Shown: positions 44,986 to 52,623 of the stretch, piece by piece
How the letters are laid out: every line of letters begins with the position of its first letter
Position numbering within the stretch: the stretch's first letter is position 1
Made by a program: the position numbers and the translations under genes
Source of the DNA: Nitrospira_D sp035465795
GTDB lineage: Bacteria; Nitrospirota; Nitrospiria; Nitrospirales; Nitrospiraceae
Assembly (NCBI RefSeq): GCF_049546785.1
Contig: NZ_JBMWAN010000005.1
Coordinates: forward strand, 217,869 to 281,868
Direction: 5' to 3'
DNA: 64,000 nt
Notes under the pieces: model-generated
The model's database searches: none
What the model saw: the letters and a program-made list of their open reading frames with translations, nothing else
What the model was told of the DNA's origin: nothing

Positions 44986-45312
44986 ATGCCGAAACCGACG
45001 CACCATATCCTCGTCTGCACCAACTCCCGTCCGCCGGGCCACCCGAAGCCGTCCTGCGGCAGCGCCGGCGCCGCCCAGTTGCTCATGGCATTCAACATGG
45101 GCCTGATGCAGCGCGGGGTCATGCCCGGCCAGGTCCTCGTCAGCGCGACCGGCTGTCTGGGCCCCTGCGAGCAGGGACCGACCGTCGTCGTGTATCCGGA
45201 CGCCACCTGGTACTCCAAGGTGACCGAAGCCGACGTTGCCACGATCCTTGACGAACACATCAAGGGCGGAAAGCCTGCGGAAAAGCTGAACCCCGACGCC
45301 GTCTGGAAGTAA
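44986..45312 (+). CDS. Thioredoxin-fold [2Fe-2S] ferredoxin
   Basis: A 108-residue ferredoxin of the Shethna/thioredoxin-like type. The four cluster cysteines are C11, C24, C57 and C61 (HILVCTNSRPPGHPKPSCG and SATGCLGPCEQGP). Related domains occur in the NuoE subunit and in nitrogen-fixation-linked ferredoxins. The start has AAGGAG upstream. It is followed 17 bp later by moaB, so the two probably share a transcript; electron donation to a molybdoenzyme is a reasonable guess. Confidence 0.92.
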   Translation: MPKPTHHILVCTNSRPPGHPKPSCGSAGAAQLLMAFNMGLMQRGVMPGQVLVSATGCLGPCEQGPTVVVYPDATWYSKVTEADVATILDEHIKGGKPAEKLNPDAVWK

Positions 45313-45329
45313 GCCTCCCCGATTGAATC

Positions 45330-45842
45330 ATGGCCAGCGTGACGCCTCATGAACACAAACACCATGCACCCAGATCCATCGGGTGCATGGTCATTACCTG
45401 CAGCGACACCCGCACGCCGGAAACGGATACCAGCGGCCAGCTCATTCAGAAGCTGCTCAAGGGAAACGGCCACACCATCGCCGCCTACCATCTCGTGAAA
45501 GACGAGCCGGCCCAGATCAAGGAACGGATCGCGGAAGGGATTGCCAACGACGCGGTGCAGGCCATCATCATCAACGGCGGCACCGGCATCTCGCGGCGGG
45601 ATTCAACCTTTGAAGCAGTCGATGCGATGTTGGAAAAACGGCTGGATGGATTCGGCGAAGTGTTTCGCTATCTGACCTATCTGGACATCGGCTCACCGGC
45701 CATCATGAGCCGCGCCACCGCCGGCATCATCAAGGGCCGTGTCCTCTTCTCGACGCCCGGCTCTGAAAACGCCGTCCGCCTGGCGATGGAACGACTGATA
45801 CTTCCGGAACTCGGACATCTGGTCAAAGAACTGACCAAGTAA
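45330..45842 (+). CDS. moaB: MoaB/Mog-type molybdenum cofactor synthesis protein
   Basis: A 170-residue member of the MoaB/MogA family, which adenylates molybdopterin before metal insertion. Conserved parts are VITCSDTRTPETDTSGQLI, AIIINGGTGISRRDSTFEAV, FGEVFRYLTYLDIGSPAIMSRA and the closing FSTPGSENAVRLAM. The protein is closer to MoaB than to MogA in length. It follows the ferredoxin gene and precedes a convergent CBS gene. Confidence 0.93.
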   Translation: MASVTPHEHKHHAPRSIGCMVITCSDTRTPETDTSGQLIQKLLKGNGHTIAAYHLVKDEPAQIKERIAEGIANDAVQAIIINGGTGISRRDSTFEAVDAMLEKRLDGFGEVFRYLTYLDIGSPAIMSRATAGIIKGRVLFSTPGSENAVRLAMERLILPELGHLVKELTK

Positions 45843-45868
45843 CGACAGTGCTGAGTACTAAGTCCTGA

Positions 45869-45919
45869 GTGCTGAGTTAAGGCAGAGAGATTTCTGAGAA
45901 CTCGCTCAGAACTCAGCAC
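45869..45919. repeat. Inverted repeat between convergent genes
   Basis: GTGCTGAGTT and AACTCAGCAC form a perfect 10 bp inverted repeat with a 31 bp loop in the 96 bp between moaB and the CBS gene. A direct repeat of CTGAGT precedes it. It may end transcription from both sides. Confidence 0.5.
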
Positions 45920-45938
45920 CCGACCCCCAGCACCTCCC

Positions 45939-46373
45939 TCAGTCCTGCCCGATCTTCGGCTCCGAATACTCCTGCTCCAGCCGAATCTGCGACTGCGCAT
46001 ACTTCCGGTACGACATCATGACATCCCGTACCGACACCACGCCCACGATGGCCCCGCCCTTCGTCACGGCGAGATGGCGCACACCCAGATCGCCCATCAT
46101 TTCCTGAGCGTCGTCCACCGGCTGACTCCCCTCGATCGTGCACAAAGGAGCCGTCATGACCTTATCGACCGTGAGCTTGCCGAGCGGCTTGCTGGTGGCC
46201 ACGGCCCGGCGGACGATGTCGGTATCCGTCACGATCCCGACCAACTGCTTCCCCTTCTTCACCAGCAGCGATCCGACGCGCGCCGTGCGCATCGTCTTGG
46301 CCGCACTGACGATCGAGGTTTTCGGCCCGATGGCCTTGGGACGCTTCGTCATGATCTGCGCAACTGTGGACAT
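45939..46373 (-). CDS. CBS-domain-pair protein
   Basis: A 144-residue protein of two CBS motifs (about 8-60 and 72-125), with VGIVTDTDIVRRAV and HLAVTKGGAIVGVVSVRDVMM, and a short charged tail. It is a paralogue of the CBS protein in the haem operon (15787-16179). CBS pairs bind adenosyl nucleotides. No partner is suggested by the neighbours. Confidence 0.87.
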   Translation of the reverse strand: MSTVAQIMTKRPKAIGPKTSIVSAAKTMRTARVGSLLVKKGKQLVGIVTDTDIVRRAVATSKPLGKLTVDKVMTAPLCTIEGSQPVDDAQEMMGDLGVRHLAVTKGGAIVGVVSVRDVMMSYRKYAQSQIRLEQEYSEPKIGQD

Positions 46374-46667
46374 GGTTCACTCCTTTCGTCGCGAACGTGA
46401 TCTTCGGGAAGGACGCCGGGCACGCTCAGTTACTTTTAACGTAGATTATCACATCTGGACAGGAACGCTCAAAACGCTTGGCCAGCGAGGCCGCAGGCAA
46501 GGCAAAACCGGAGACATGCCCTTCTCATCACCCGCCCCTGGCTATAACAGCAGCTCATTCCCGGTAGAGCACGTTGAGGAGTGTAATGAACGGAGAACGA
46601 AGGTGCGGGACGGCGCATCTCGGCGCGCCGTCGTTGGCACTGAGAAAGGGACTGTTTTCAGCGTTCC

Positions 46668-47696
46668 TTATACTGTCAACACGATCTTGCCGAAAAACTT
46701 CCGGCTCAGCATCTGCTCCTGAGCGGCTCTGGCCTCCTTGAGCGGATAGGTCCGGTCGATCACCGAGATCAATCGCCCCTGGCCCATGAGTTCCGCCGCC
46801 TTTACGAGTTCCGCCCGCGTGCCCATATAGGAGCCTTTGATCGTCAGCTGGCGGGAATAGACGTAGCGGAGATCCAGTTTGACCTCGGCGCCGGTCGTCG
46901 CGCCGCAGGTAATCAACCGTCCTCCCTTCGCGAGAGACGCCAGACAACTCTCCCAGACCTCGGGACCGATGTGCTCGATCACCACATCGGCGCCGCGCCC
47001 TTCGGTCAGCAGCTTCACCCGGTCCGCCACCTTTTCCTTGGAATGATTGAGCACCGCATCGGCTCCCAGGATGACGGCTTTGGGAATCTTGTCGTCGGAC
47101 CCGACCGTCGTGATGACCCGCGATCCGGCCAGCTTCGCCATCTGCACCGCCATCATCCCGACGCCGCTCCCAGCGCCCATGATCAACACCGTTTCCCCGT
47201 GCTGAAGGCCAGCCAGGGCAAAGAGCATATGGGACGCGGTGACGGACACGAGCGGAAAAGCCGCCGCCTGTTCGAACGTCAGGTTTCCAGGAATCGGCAG
47301 CACGTTGCGGAAGGGCACCCTCACATACTCCGCATAGCCGCCGTGCGTCATCGCCCCGATCAGGCCGTAGGTGCGGCACATATTGTCACGCCCCGCCAGG
47401 CATTGCTCGCACTTCCAGCAACTGATCCCCGGCGAGACAAACACCTTTTGTCCGACCGTGACGCTCTCAACCTGCGCCCCCGCTTGTTCCACGATCCCGG
47501 CAATGTCCGACCCGGACACATGCGGCAGCGGCATCGGATAGGCCGGATTGCCCTGCCGGACCCAGATATCGAGGTGATTCAGCGCACAAGCCTTGACCTG
47601 CACCAGCACATCATCCAGCCCGATCGACGGAACAGGCAAATCTTCGTACGACAGCTTGTCCGGCCCACCATGCGCACGAAAGAGTACAGCTTTCAT
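46668..47696 (-). CDS. Zinc-dependent medium-chain alcohol dehydrogenase / quinone-reductase-like protein
   Basis: A 342-residue MDR enzyme. The N-terminal GroES-like domain shows HLDIWVRQGNP and HVSGSDIAGIV; four cysteines in SCWKCEQCLAGRDNMC form the structural zinc site. The Rossmann part has VLIMGAGSGVGMMAVQMAKLAGS, so the coenzyme is likely NADP or NAD. The catalytic zinc residues are partly replaced (no Cys at the usual first position), as in some zinc-binding quinone oxidoreductase-like proteins. Substrate is unknown. The 294 bp before 46668 hold no supported gene. Confidence 0.88.
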   Translation of the reverse strand: MKAVLFRAHGGPDKLSYEDLPVPSIGLDDVLVQVKACALNHLDIWVRQGNPAYPMPLPHVSGSDIAGIVEQAGAQVESVTVGQKVFVSPGISCWKCEQCLAGRDNMCRTYGLIGAMTHGGYAEYVRVPFRNVLPIPGNLTFEQAAAFPLVSVTASHMLFALAGLQHGETVLIMGAGSGVGMMAVQMAKLAGSRVITTVGSDDKIPKAVILGADAVLNHSKEKVADRVKLLTEGRGADVVIEHIGPEVWESCLASLAKGGRLITCGATTGAEVKLDLRYVYSRQLTIKGSYMGTRAELVKAAELMGQGRLISVIDRTYPLKEARAAQEQMLSRKFFGKIVLTV

Positions 47697-47788
47697 CTCG
47701 TTCCCTCTCCACCTGACAAGAGGACTTTTGAAGTGGCGGAAGGCCCCAACATGGTCGCCCGGCCGCCCGCAGCAGAAGACCAGAATTA

Positions 47789-47913
47789 CAGGATGATCAA
47801 AACGTCATATCGCAAGGCCGCAGGGAGCACGGCGACTGAGGCGTACCCTCTGGGGTACGTCGCAAGGAGACGTACGACTGAGAACGCAGTGAGATGGCGT
47901 TTTCATCATCCTG
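47789..47913. repeat. Long palindromic intergenic repeat, copy B
   Basis: A 125 bp element: its ends CAGGATGATCAAAACG and CGTTTTCATCATCCTG pair almost perfectly, and the centre has the perfect hairpin GTACCC-TCTG-GGGTAC. It directly abuts the stop codon of the phzF-like gene (47914) and lies in the 3' region of that gene. Confidence 0.9.
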
Positions 47914-48843
47914 CTAGAATTTTAAGGTTCCTTCCATCACCATCACACACTCCCCCCCGACTTTGACCGTCTGGATGATGTCGTCGTCCGAATCCACCTG
48001 GACGAAAATGCGCGAAGGCCGGTCAATGGCATAGCCCTGCTCGACAATGATCTCTGTCGTCGGAGCCACATCCACCACGCCGTTCTGCACCAGATAAGCC
48101 CCAAGGGCTCCGCTCGCGCTGCCGGTGGCGGGATCTTCGAGAATCCCGATGGCCGGGGCAAACATGCGCGCGTGGACCGTCGAGGACGGCTCCACCGTGA
48201 CTGTCGTATACACCATGATCCCGTTCGCCCCGAATCGCCGGCACACATCCGTGATCGCCGAGGCATCGGGACGGATCGACCGCACCGCCGTCAGCGTCCG
48301 CACCGGCACAATCATCACCGGCAGCCCGGTGGACACCACTTCGATCGGCCACTTCGTGTCGGCGATCACATGTTTGGCGAGCCCCAGCGCGCTGGCGACC
48401 TTGTAGAGGTCTTCCGTTTCCTCCACCGGCCCCAAAAACTCCGGCCTCGGCTGCGTCATCACCACCCGTTCCACCTGCCCCTCATCCGCATGGAGCTCGA
48501 CCGGAAACAGCCCGATGTTGCATTCCTGCATGACGCGGATCACGGCGCCCTTGACCGGGATGATCCCCAACTCGGCGAGCACATAGAACGTGCCCAGCAC
48601 CGGATGGCCGGCGAAGGGAATCTCCTGCGTCGGGGTAAAGATGCGGAGCCGCGCCACCGCGGCTTTGTCCGTCGGGGGAAACACGAAGACGGTCTCGGAA
48701 AGATTCATCTCACGGGCGATCTGCTGCAACTGGTCATCGGACAGTCCTTCGGCCTCGGGGAAGACAGCCACGGGATTGCCGCCGAAGGGTTCGGCGGTAA
48801 AGACGTCGGCTTGATAGAACTTCAGCGAGCGGCGATCAGGCAT
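47914..48843 (-). CDS. PhzF-family isomerase-like protein
   Basis: A 309-residue protein of the PhzF/diaminopimelate-epimerase fold. It has the family start DVFTAEPFGGNPVAVF, the catalytic glutamate in REMNLSETVFVF (E49) and RIFTPTQEIPFAGHPVLGT, plus the C-terminal copy EDPATGSASGALGAYLV. Members isomerise or add to unsaturated acids; the substrate here is unknown because no phenazine genes are near. The upstream start region contains a short palindromic repeat. Confidence 0.9.
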   Translation of the reverse strand: MPDRRSLKFYQADVFTAEPFGGNPVAVFPEAEGLSDDQLQQIAREMNLSETVFVFPPTDKAAVARLRIFTPTQEIPFAGHPVLGTFYVLAELGIIPVKGAVIRVMQECNIGLFPVELHADEGQVERVVMTQPRPEFLGPVEETEDLYKVASALGLAKHVIADTKWPIEVVSTGLPVMIVPVRTLTAVRSIRPDASAITDVCRRFGANGIMVYTTVTVEPSSTVHARMFAPAIGILEDPATGSASGALGAYLVQNGVVDVAPTTEIIVEQGYAIDRPSRIFVQVDSDDDIIQTVKVGGECVMVMEGTLKF

Positions 48844-48858
48844 GGGGCCTCCGGGAGC

Positions 48859-48902
48859 GTGAAGCGTCGTTCGTCACTCGTCGTTCGCGAGATACGCTTC
48901 AC
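48859..48902. repeat. Short palindromic repeat, first copy
   Basis: GTGAAGCGT and ACGCTTCAC form a 9 bp inverted repeat around GTCGTTCGCGAG. The sequence GTGAAGCGTCGTTCGT and CGAGATACGCTTCAC also occur at 52560-52619, partly in the opposite orientation. It lies just before the phzF-like start codon. Confidence 0.55.
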
Positions 48903-48926
48903 GAGATACGCACGACGGAGAGGCGC

Positions 48927-50165
48927 TTACGCGGGGCGCGGGAGCGCCTCATACGCTTGCACCATCGGATTGCGGACATAGTTCTCGACATAATTTTGCA
49001 GCGAGCCGTTGCGATAGAGCTGCTCGTTGGCAAAGCGCGTATCGACCTTGTGTAGCACCTTTACTTTGACACCGGTCTTCTGCGTGAACTGCTCCAGCGT
49101 CACGCCGGTAATGTCGGTGAAAGGCCCGCGCCCCGACTGCATGATGCACTTCGGAATGTGCACGACCTTCTCCGTGGTCAGGCGCCGCACGATGTCGTCG
49201 AACGTCAGCAGCACCGTGCAATCGGAGTCCCCGCTGAGCATCGCGTTCGGCACATAGAGAAACCTGGCCTTGTTCTTCCGGTACGTCGAGAGAATCTTGT
49301 ACACGCTCCAGGCAGTGACAATCGTATCCTTTTTCTCTAATTCAAGCGAATCGAAGAGGCTGACGATCCGCTTCCGGCTCAGAAACGCGGTGATATAGGC
49401 TTCCGTGTGGATGGTCTGGAGATTCGGCAAGGCCGCGTCGTAGATCCGCAGCGCCTCGTCCGCCAGATGTTTCCTGCCCTGGCGCATAAGGCTGGCCGTC
49501 TCTTCCTTGAGCCCCCGCACCGGCGTGAGCGTCCCCATCCAGAGCACGCACTTCTGATTGATCTTGGAAATGGCGATGGCGTCCTTCGACATCGTATGGG
49601 CATCAAAGGAGTAGAAATTCGCCGAGGACACGGCCGGCCCGTCGAGCACCTTCATCACATGCTTCACCGAAGGCGCGTGCGGCATGAGCCGCTGGCGATA
49701 GTCGCTGAGCGTGATGACCGAGAGTTCAAAGTTGATCCGCCCCGGATACTGCGCGACGAGTTGGTGGATTTTCGGCACATGCACGAAGCCGACGGTGAAG
49801 AACTGGATGCTCTTGTCCGTGTACTTCAGAAAGTCCTCGACCCACTCCATCGCCTTCGGGTGCAGAAAGAGGTCGGTCCATTCCATGTACTCGTTGCCGC
49901 CCAGACACCAGAACTGCTTCGGGTCGGTCGGCTTCTTGCTGATGTAGTCGAGGATGTACTTCCAGTCTTCGTCGCTGGTCTTGGGCGGATCGAGCGTTTC
50001 GCGGTAAGAATGGTCCAGCTCGTAGCAGAACTCGCACTTCACCGGGCAATCGCGCCCGAGACTGAGCGGAATCTTCCCCGCGTCCATCTCACGGCGCAGC
50101 ACCTCGCGATAATCTTTCCTCGTGAAGATCGGAGCGGCCTGGAGCATTGGGATCGGCGTTGGCAT
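48927..50165 (-). CDS. Radical SAM protein
   Basis: A 412-residue radical SAM enzyme with the cluster motif CPVKCEFCY (C40, C44, C47). Residues about 40-180 follow the partial TIM-barrel pattern (FWCLGGNEYMEW in place of the usual GGEP strand, INFELSVITLSDYRQRL). The C-terminal part (about 250-410) is not a known auxiliary-cluster domain and lacks a cysteine cluster. The substrate is unknown. It is separated from two other radical SAM genes on the same strand by a small convergent gene; the three may work together. Confidence 0.82.
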   Translation of the reverse strand: MPTPIPMLQAAPIFTRKDYREVLRREMDAGKIPLSLGRDCPVKCEFCYELDHSYRETLDPPKTSDEDWKYILDYISKKPTDPKQFWCLGGNEYMEWTDLFLHPKAMEWVEDFLKYTDKSIQFFTVGFVHVPKIHQLVAQYPGRINFELSVITLSDYRQRLMPHAPSVKHVMKVLDGPAVSSANFYSFDAHTMSKDAIAISKINQKCVLWMGTLTPVRGLKEETASLMRQGRKHLADEALRIYDAALPNLQTIHTEAYITAFLSRKRIVSLFDSLELEKKDTIVTAWSVYKILSTYRKNKARFLYVPNAMLSGDSDCTVLLTFDDIVRRLTTEKVVHIPKCIMQSGRGPFTDITGVTLEQFTQKTGVKVKVLHKVDTRFANEQLYRNGSLQNYVENYVRNPMVQAYEALPRPA

Positions 50166-50204
50166 TGTTTGACAGGCTTAGCGATGCTTTGTCACAGTAC
50201 GGTT

Positions 50205-50486
50205 ATGACTGACGATGTCATCCACAAAGAAGTGGCCCACGCACTGGAAATCCTGGGGCTCACGCTCCCCGTGACCTCCGACGACCTGGAACGGGCCAGG
50301 CGCGTGCAGCTGTACAACTGGAACCCCGCCCGCTACTCGAATCTGACCAACAACCCCAAAGCCTACATGCAGGCCTACAAGAAGGCCGAAGAGATGACCA
50401 AGGTCGTCGAAGCGTCCTACGCCCTGCTCTCAGCGCTACTCGTCCCGGACGAATCAGACGACAAATCACAGAATCCCCCCGGCTGA
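50205..50486 (+). CDS. Small J-domain-like protein lacking the HPD motif
   Basis: A 93-residue protein. The segments HALEILGLTLPVTSDDLERA and KKAEEMTKVVEASYALLSALL match helices I and III of a DnaJ J-domain, but the essential HPD loop is replaced by YNWNPARYSN. Such J-like proteins cannot stimulate DnaK in the usual way. It lies between two radical SAM genes, and its stop codon lies inside a palindromic repeat. No gene context supports a specific client. Confidence 0.55.
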   Translation: MTDDVIHKEVAHALEILGLTLPVTSDDLERARRVQLYNWNPARYSNLTNNPKAYMQAYKKAEEMTKVVEASYALLSALLVPDESDDKSQNPPG

Positions 50487-50601
50487 GCAAAACGTCATAG
50501 AACAAGGCCGCAGGAAGCATGGCAACTGAGGCGTACCCTCAGGGGTACGTCGCAAGGAGACATGCGACCGAGAACGAAGTTATATGGCGTTTTCATCAGC
50601 C
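50481..50601. repeat. Long palindromic intergenic repeat, copy C
   Basis: A 121 bp element with ends GGCTGAGCAAAACG and CGTTTTCATCAGCC and central hairpin GTACCC-TCAG-GGGTAC. It spans the gap between two convergent genes, and its terminal GGCTGA / TCAGCC supply the TGA stop codons of both. Confidence 0.9.
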
Positions 50602-52548
50602 GTTACCCACGTCGTGGCTCGTCACCCGGCTCATCCCCTCATCTCCGTCCGAATGCGCCACCGGCCAGGTCACCAGCCCTGACACGCCTTCCGGCGAGCC
50701 AACCATCGCAGTTTGTCGCGCGTAGATCTGGGGCAGCTTGTTCGTCCCGAACTTGGAGATATAGAGAAACACATGCTCGCGGGAATTCACCCGCACCGCC
50801 CAAGGCTGAAAGTCGTTCTTGTAGAATTCTTCGCAGAGCTGCATGGCGTCGAGACAAGACAGCGTGCTCGGCTCATTCAGCGTGTAGTAGTAATCCAGCG
50901 GCAGGTCGTACTCCTCCTGCTTGTGGATTGTGATGCCGAACTTCTCCGGATTGCGCACCATCGGCGTATGCCGGTAGGCCACGAAGTAGAAGAGTTCGAC
51001 GGAGTGGATTACCGGCTGGTTGTCGATCACGAACTGGCGCGTCTCCAGCGCCTCCTCCCGCGTTTCACCGGGGAAGCCGTAGAAGGCCATCACGTGGTTC
51101 CAGATCCCCGCCTTGGCCGCCTGGTGGAGATTGTTCTGGATCACGCTCTTCTTCGCGTGCTTGTCCATGAGATTCAGCACGCGCTCGTTCGCCGACTCCA
51201 TGCCGTAGTAGAGGGTGCAACAGCCGGCCTTGGCAGCCAGATCCCAGATGGCCTGGTCTTGTAAGGTCTCTTCAAAGCGGATCAGCGTCGTCCACTTGAT
51301 CCCGACATTCTGATCCACCAGTAGCTGAGACACTTTCTTGAACAGCGCGGGCGGATAGGACTCGTCGGAGAAGAGGAAGTGTTTGCACTGGTACTTGTCC
51401 CGCAGCGCCGTCACCTGCTCGACGACATGCTGCGCCGTCATGCCCCGGTATTGATCGAAGTAACCCTGCCCGTGGTCGCAAAACGTACAGCGGCCCCAGT
51501 AGCAGCCGCGCGTGGCGAGATAGGGAATAATCCGCTCCGGCACAAAGTAATGGTCCAGCGGCAGACCTTCGAAATCCGGCAGCGGCAGCGCCGCCGTCTT
51601 CTCCGTATAGACTTCCTTGCTCTGCTTCACCCCGTCGGCATGGCGATACATGAGATTGGGCACCGACTCCATCGCCCGCTGGCCGTTCAGCGCCTCGATG
51701 TACCAGAGCAGCGCATGCTCGCCTTCGTAGAGGATCGCCGCGTCGAACACCTCGGTGAAGAACCGCTCGTGATGCGGCAGCTCTTCCTGCAATCGCGTGA
51801 TGACGTTGCCCCCGACCACCACCTTGATGTGCGGGAACGTCTCCTTGATCATCTTGCAGAAGGTCAGCCCCGCCAGCAGCTGCATCTGCGTGCCGATAGA
51901 GACGCCGACCACATCCGGCTTCTCCTTGCTCACCGACGGCAGCACGAGCTGGTTGCAGATGTCGCGATAGACGTTCACCTGCTCGTCGTCGAGACAGGCG
52001 AAGACTTCTTTCGAAACTCCCGGACGGTAGCCCAGGTTGCTTTCCATCGGATAGAACACGAGCGAGGCCGGATAGTAGGCGGCGGAAATGTACTGCATCA
52101 CCTCACGGAAGCAATTCAGCGCGCCTTCCAGCTTCTCGGCTTCGTAGAAGCGCTCGCCCCGCACGATCCGCTTGGAGTCCTCGGCCCGCTCCGCCAGGTC
52201 GAACACATCCACCGCGTAGGCCTGCTCGACGACGGCTTTCTGGTCCGCTTCACGCTCATTGAGCGTCCCGGCCTTTTCCTTGTCTTGCAGCGGCTTGAGC
52301 TGCATGCCCAATCGGCCCTTTACCCAGATCAGAAACTCCGTGGTGAAGAAGTGGTCGTACATCTCGATGTTGATATCGCGCTGCACGACTGTATGGCCGG
52401 CCTCACGGAGGACAGCTGTCAGCGAGGGCAGCGCCAGATAGGGCGCCGTCGGCACCCACTCGGGCGGGAACAGCAGCATCACCTTGCTCTTCTTCCGCTC
52501 GACGTTAGCCAGTGGAGCAAGACCGTCTATTTGAACCAAATTACTCAT
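50596..52548 (-). CDS. B12-binding-domain radical SAM protein, paralogue 1
   Basis: About 650 residues from the ATG at 52548; an in-frame start at 52602 would add residues derived from a repeat. The N-terminal part has a cobalamin-binding-like Rossmann fold (VMLLFPPEWVPTAPYLALPS, TAVLREAGHTVVQRDINIE) with a long inserted helical region, then DVVGVSIGTQMQLLAGLTFC and VVGGNVITRLQEELP. The radical SAM motif is ATRGCYWGRCTFCDHGQGY. The canonical B12 DxHxxG ligand is not visible, so cobalamin would bind base-off or not at all. It is a paralogue of the next gene, sharing long motifs. Confidence 0.83.
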   Translation of the reverse strand: MSNLVQIDGLAPLANVERKKSKVMLLFPPEWVPTAPYLALPSLTAVLREAGHTVVQRDINIEMYDHFFTTEFLIWVKGRLGMQLKPLQDKEKAGTLNEREADQKAVVEQAYAVDVFDLAERAEDSKRIVRGERFYEAEKLEGALNCFREVMQYISAAYYPASLVFYPMESNLGYRPGVSKEVFACLDDEQVNVYRDICNQLVLPSVSKEKPDVVGVSIGTQMQLLAGLTFCKMIKETFPHIKVVVGGNVITRLQEELPHHERFFTEVFDAAILYEGEHALLWYIEALNGQRAMESVPNLMYRHADGVKQSKEVYTEKTAALPLPDFEGLPLDHYFVPERIIPYLATRGCYWGRCTFCDHGQGYFDQYRGMTAQHVVEQVTALRDKYQCKHFLFSDESYPPALFKKVSQLLVDQNVGIKWTTLIRFEETLQDQAIWDLAAKAGCCTLYYGMESANERVLNLMDKHAKKSVIQNNLHQAAKAGIWNHVMAFYGFPGETREEALETRQFVIDNQPVIHSVELFYFVAYRHTPMVRNPEKFGITIHKQEEYDLPLDYYYTLNEPSTLSCLDAMQLCEEFYKNDFQPWAVRVNSREHVFLYISKFGTNKLPQIYARQTAMVGSPEGVSGLVTWPVAHSDGDEGMSRVTSHDVGNG

Positions 52549-52559
52549 GCTCAGCTTTC

Positions 52560-52619
52560 GTGAAGCGTCGTTCGTGAAGCGTATCTCGCGAGATGCGAAC
52601 AACGAGCGACGAGCGACGA
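52560..52619. repeat. Short palindromic repeat, second copy
   Basis: Contains GTGAAGCGTCGTTCGT, the palindrome ATCTCGCGAGAT and a GAGCGACGAGCGACGA tail in the spacer between the two radical SAM paralogues. It matches the copy at 48859 in part and in reverse. Confidence 0.5.
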
Positions 52620-52623
52620 TTCA

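Noticed and set aside
46470..46530. A possible fourth copy of the long palindromic repeat (AAAACG and GGCCGCAGG)
   Set aside because: Only two short segments match and no terminal inverted repeat is present.
51379..52563. A 394-codon open frame opposite radical SAM paralogue 1
   Set aside because: No domain, no ribosome-binding site and antisense to a motif-bearing gene.
52548..52602. Longer N-terminus for radical SAM paralogue 1
   Set aside because: The extra residues come from a dispersed palindromic repeat rather than a conserved protein segment.
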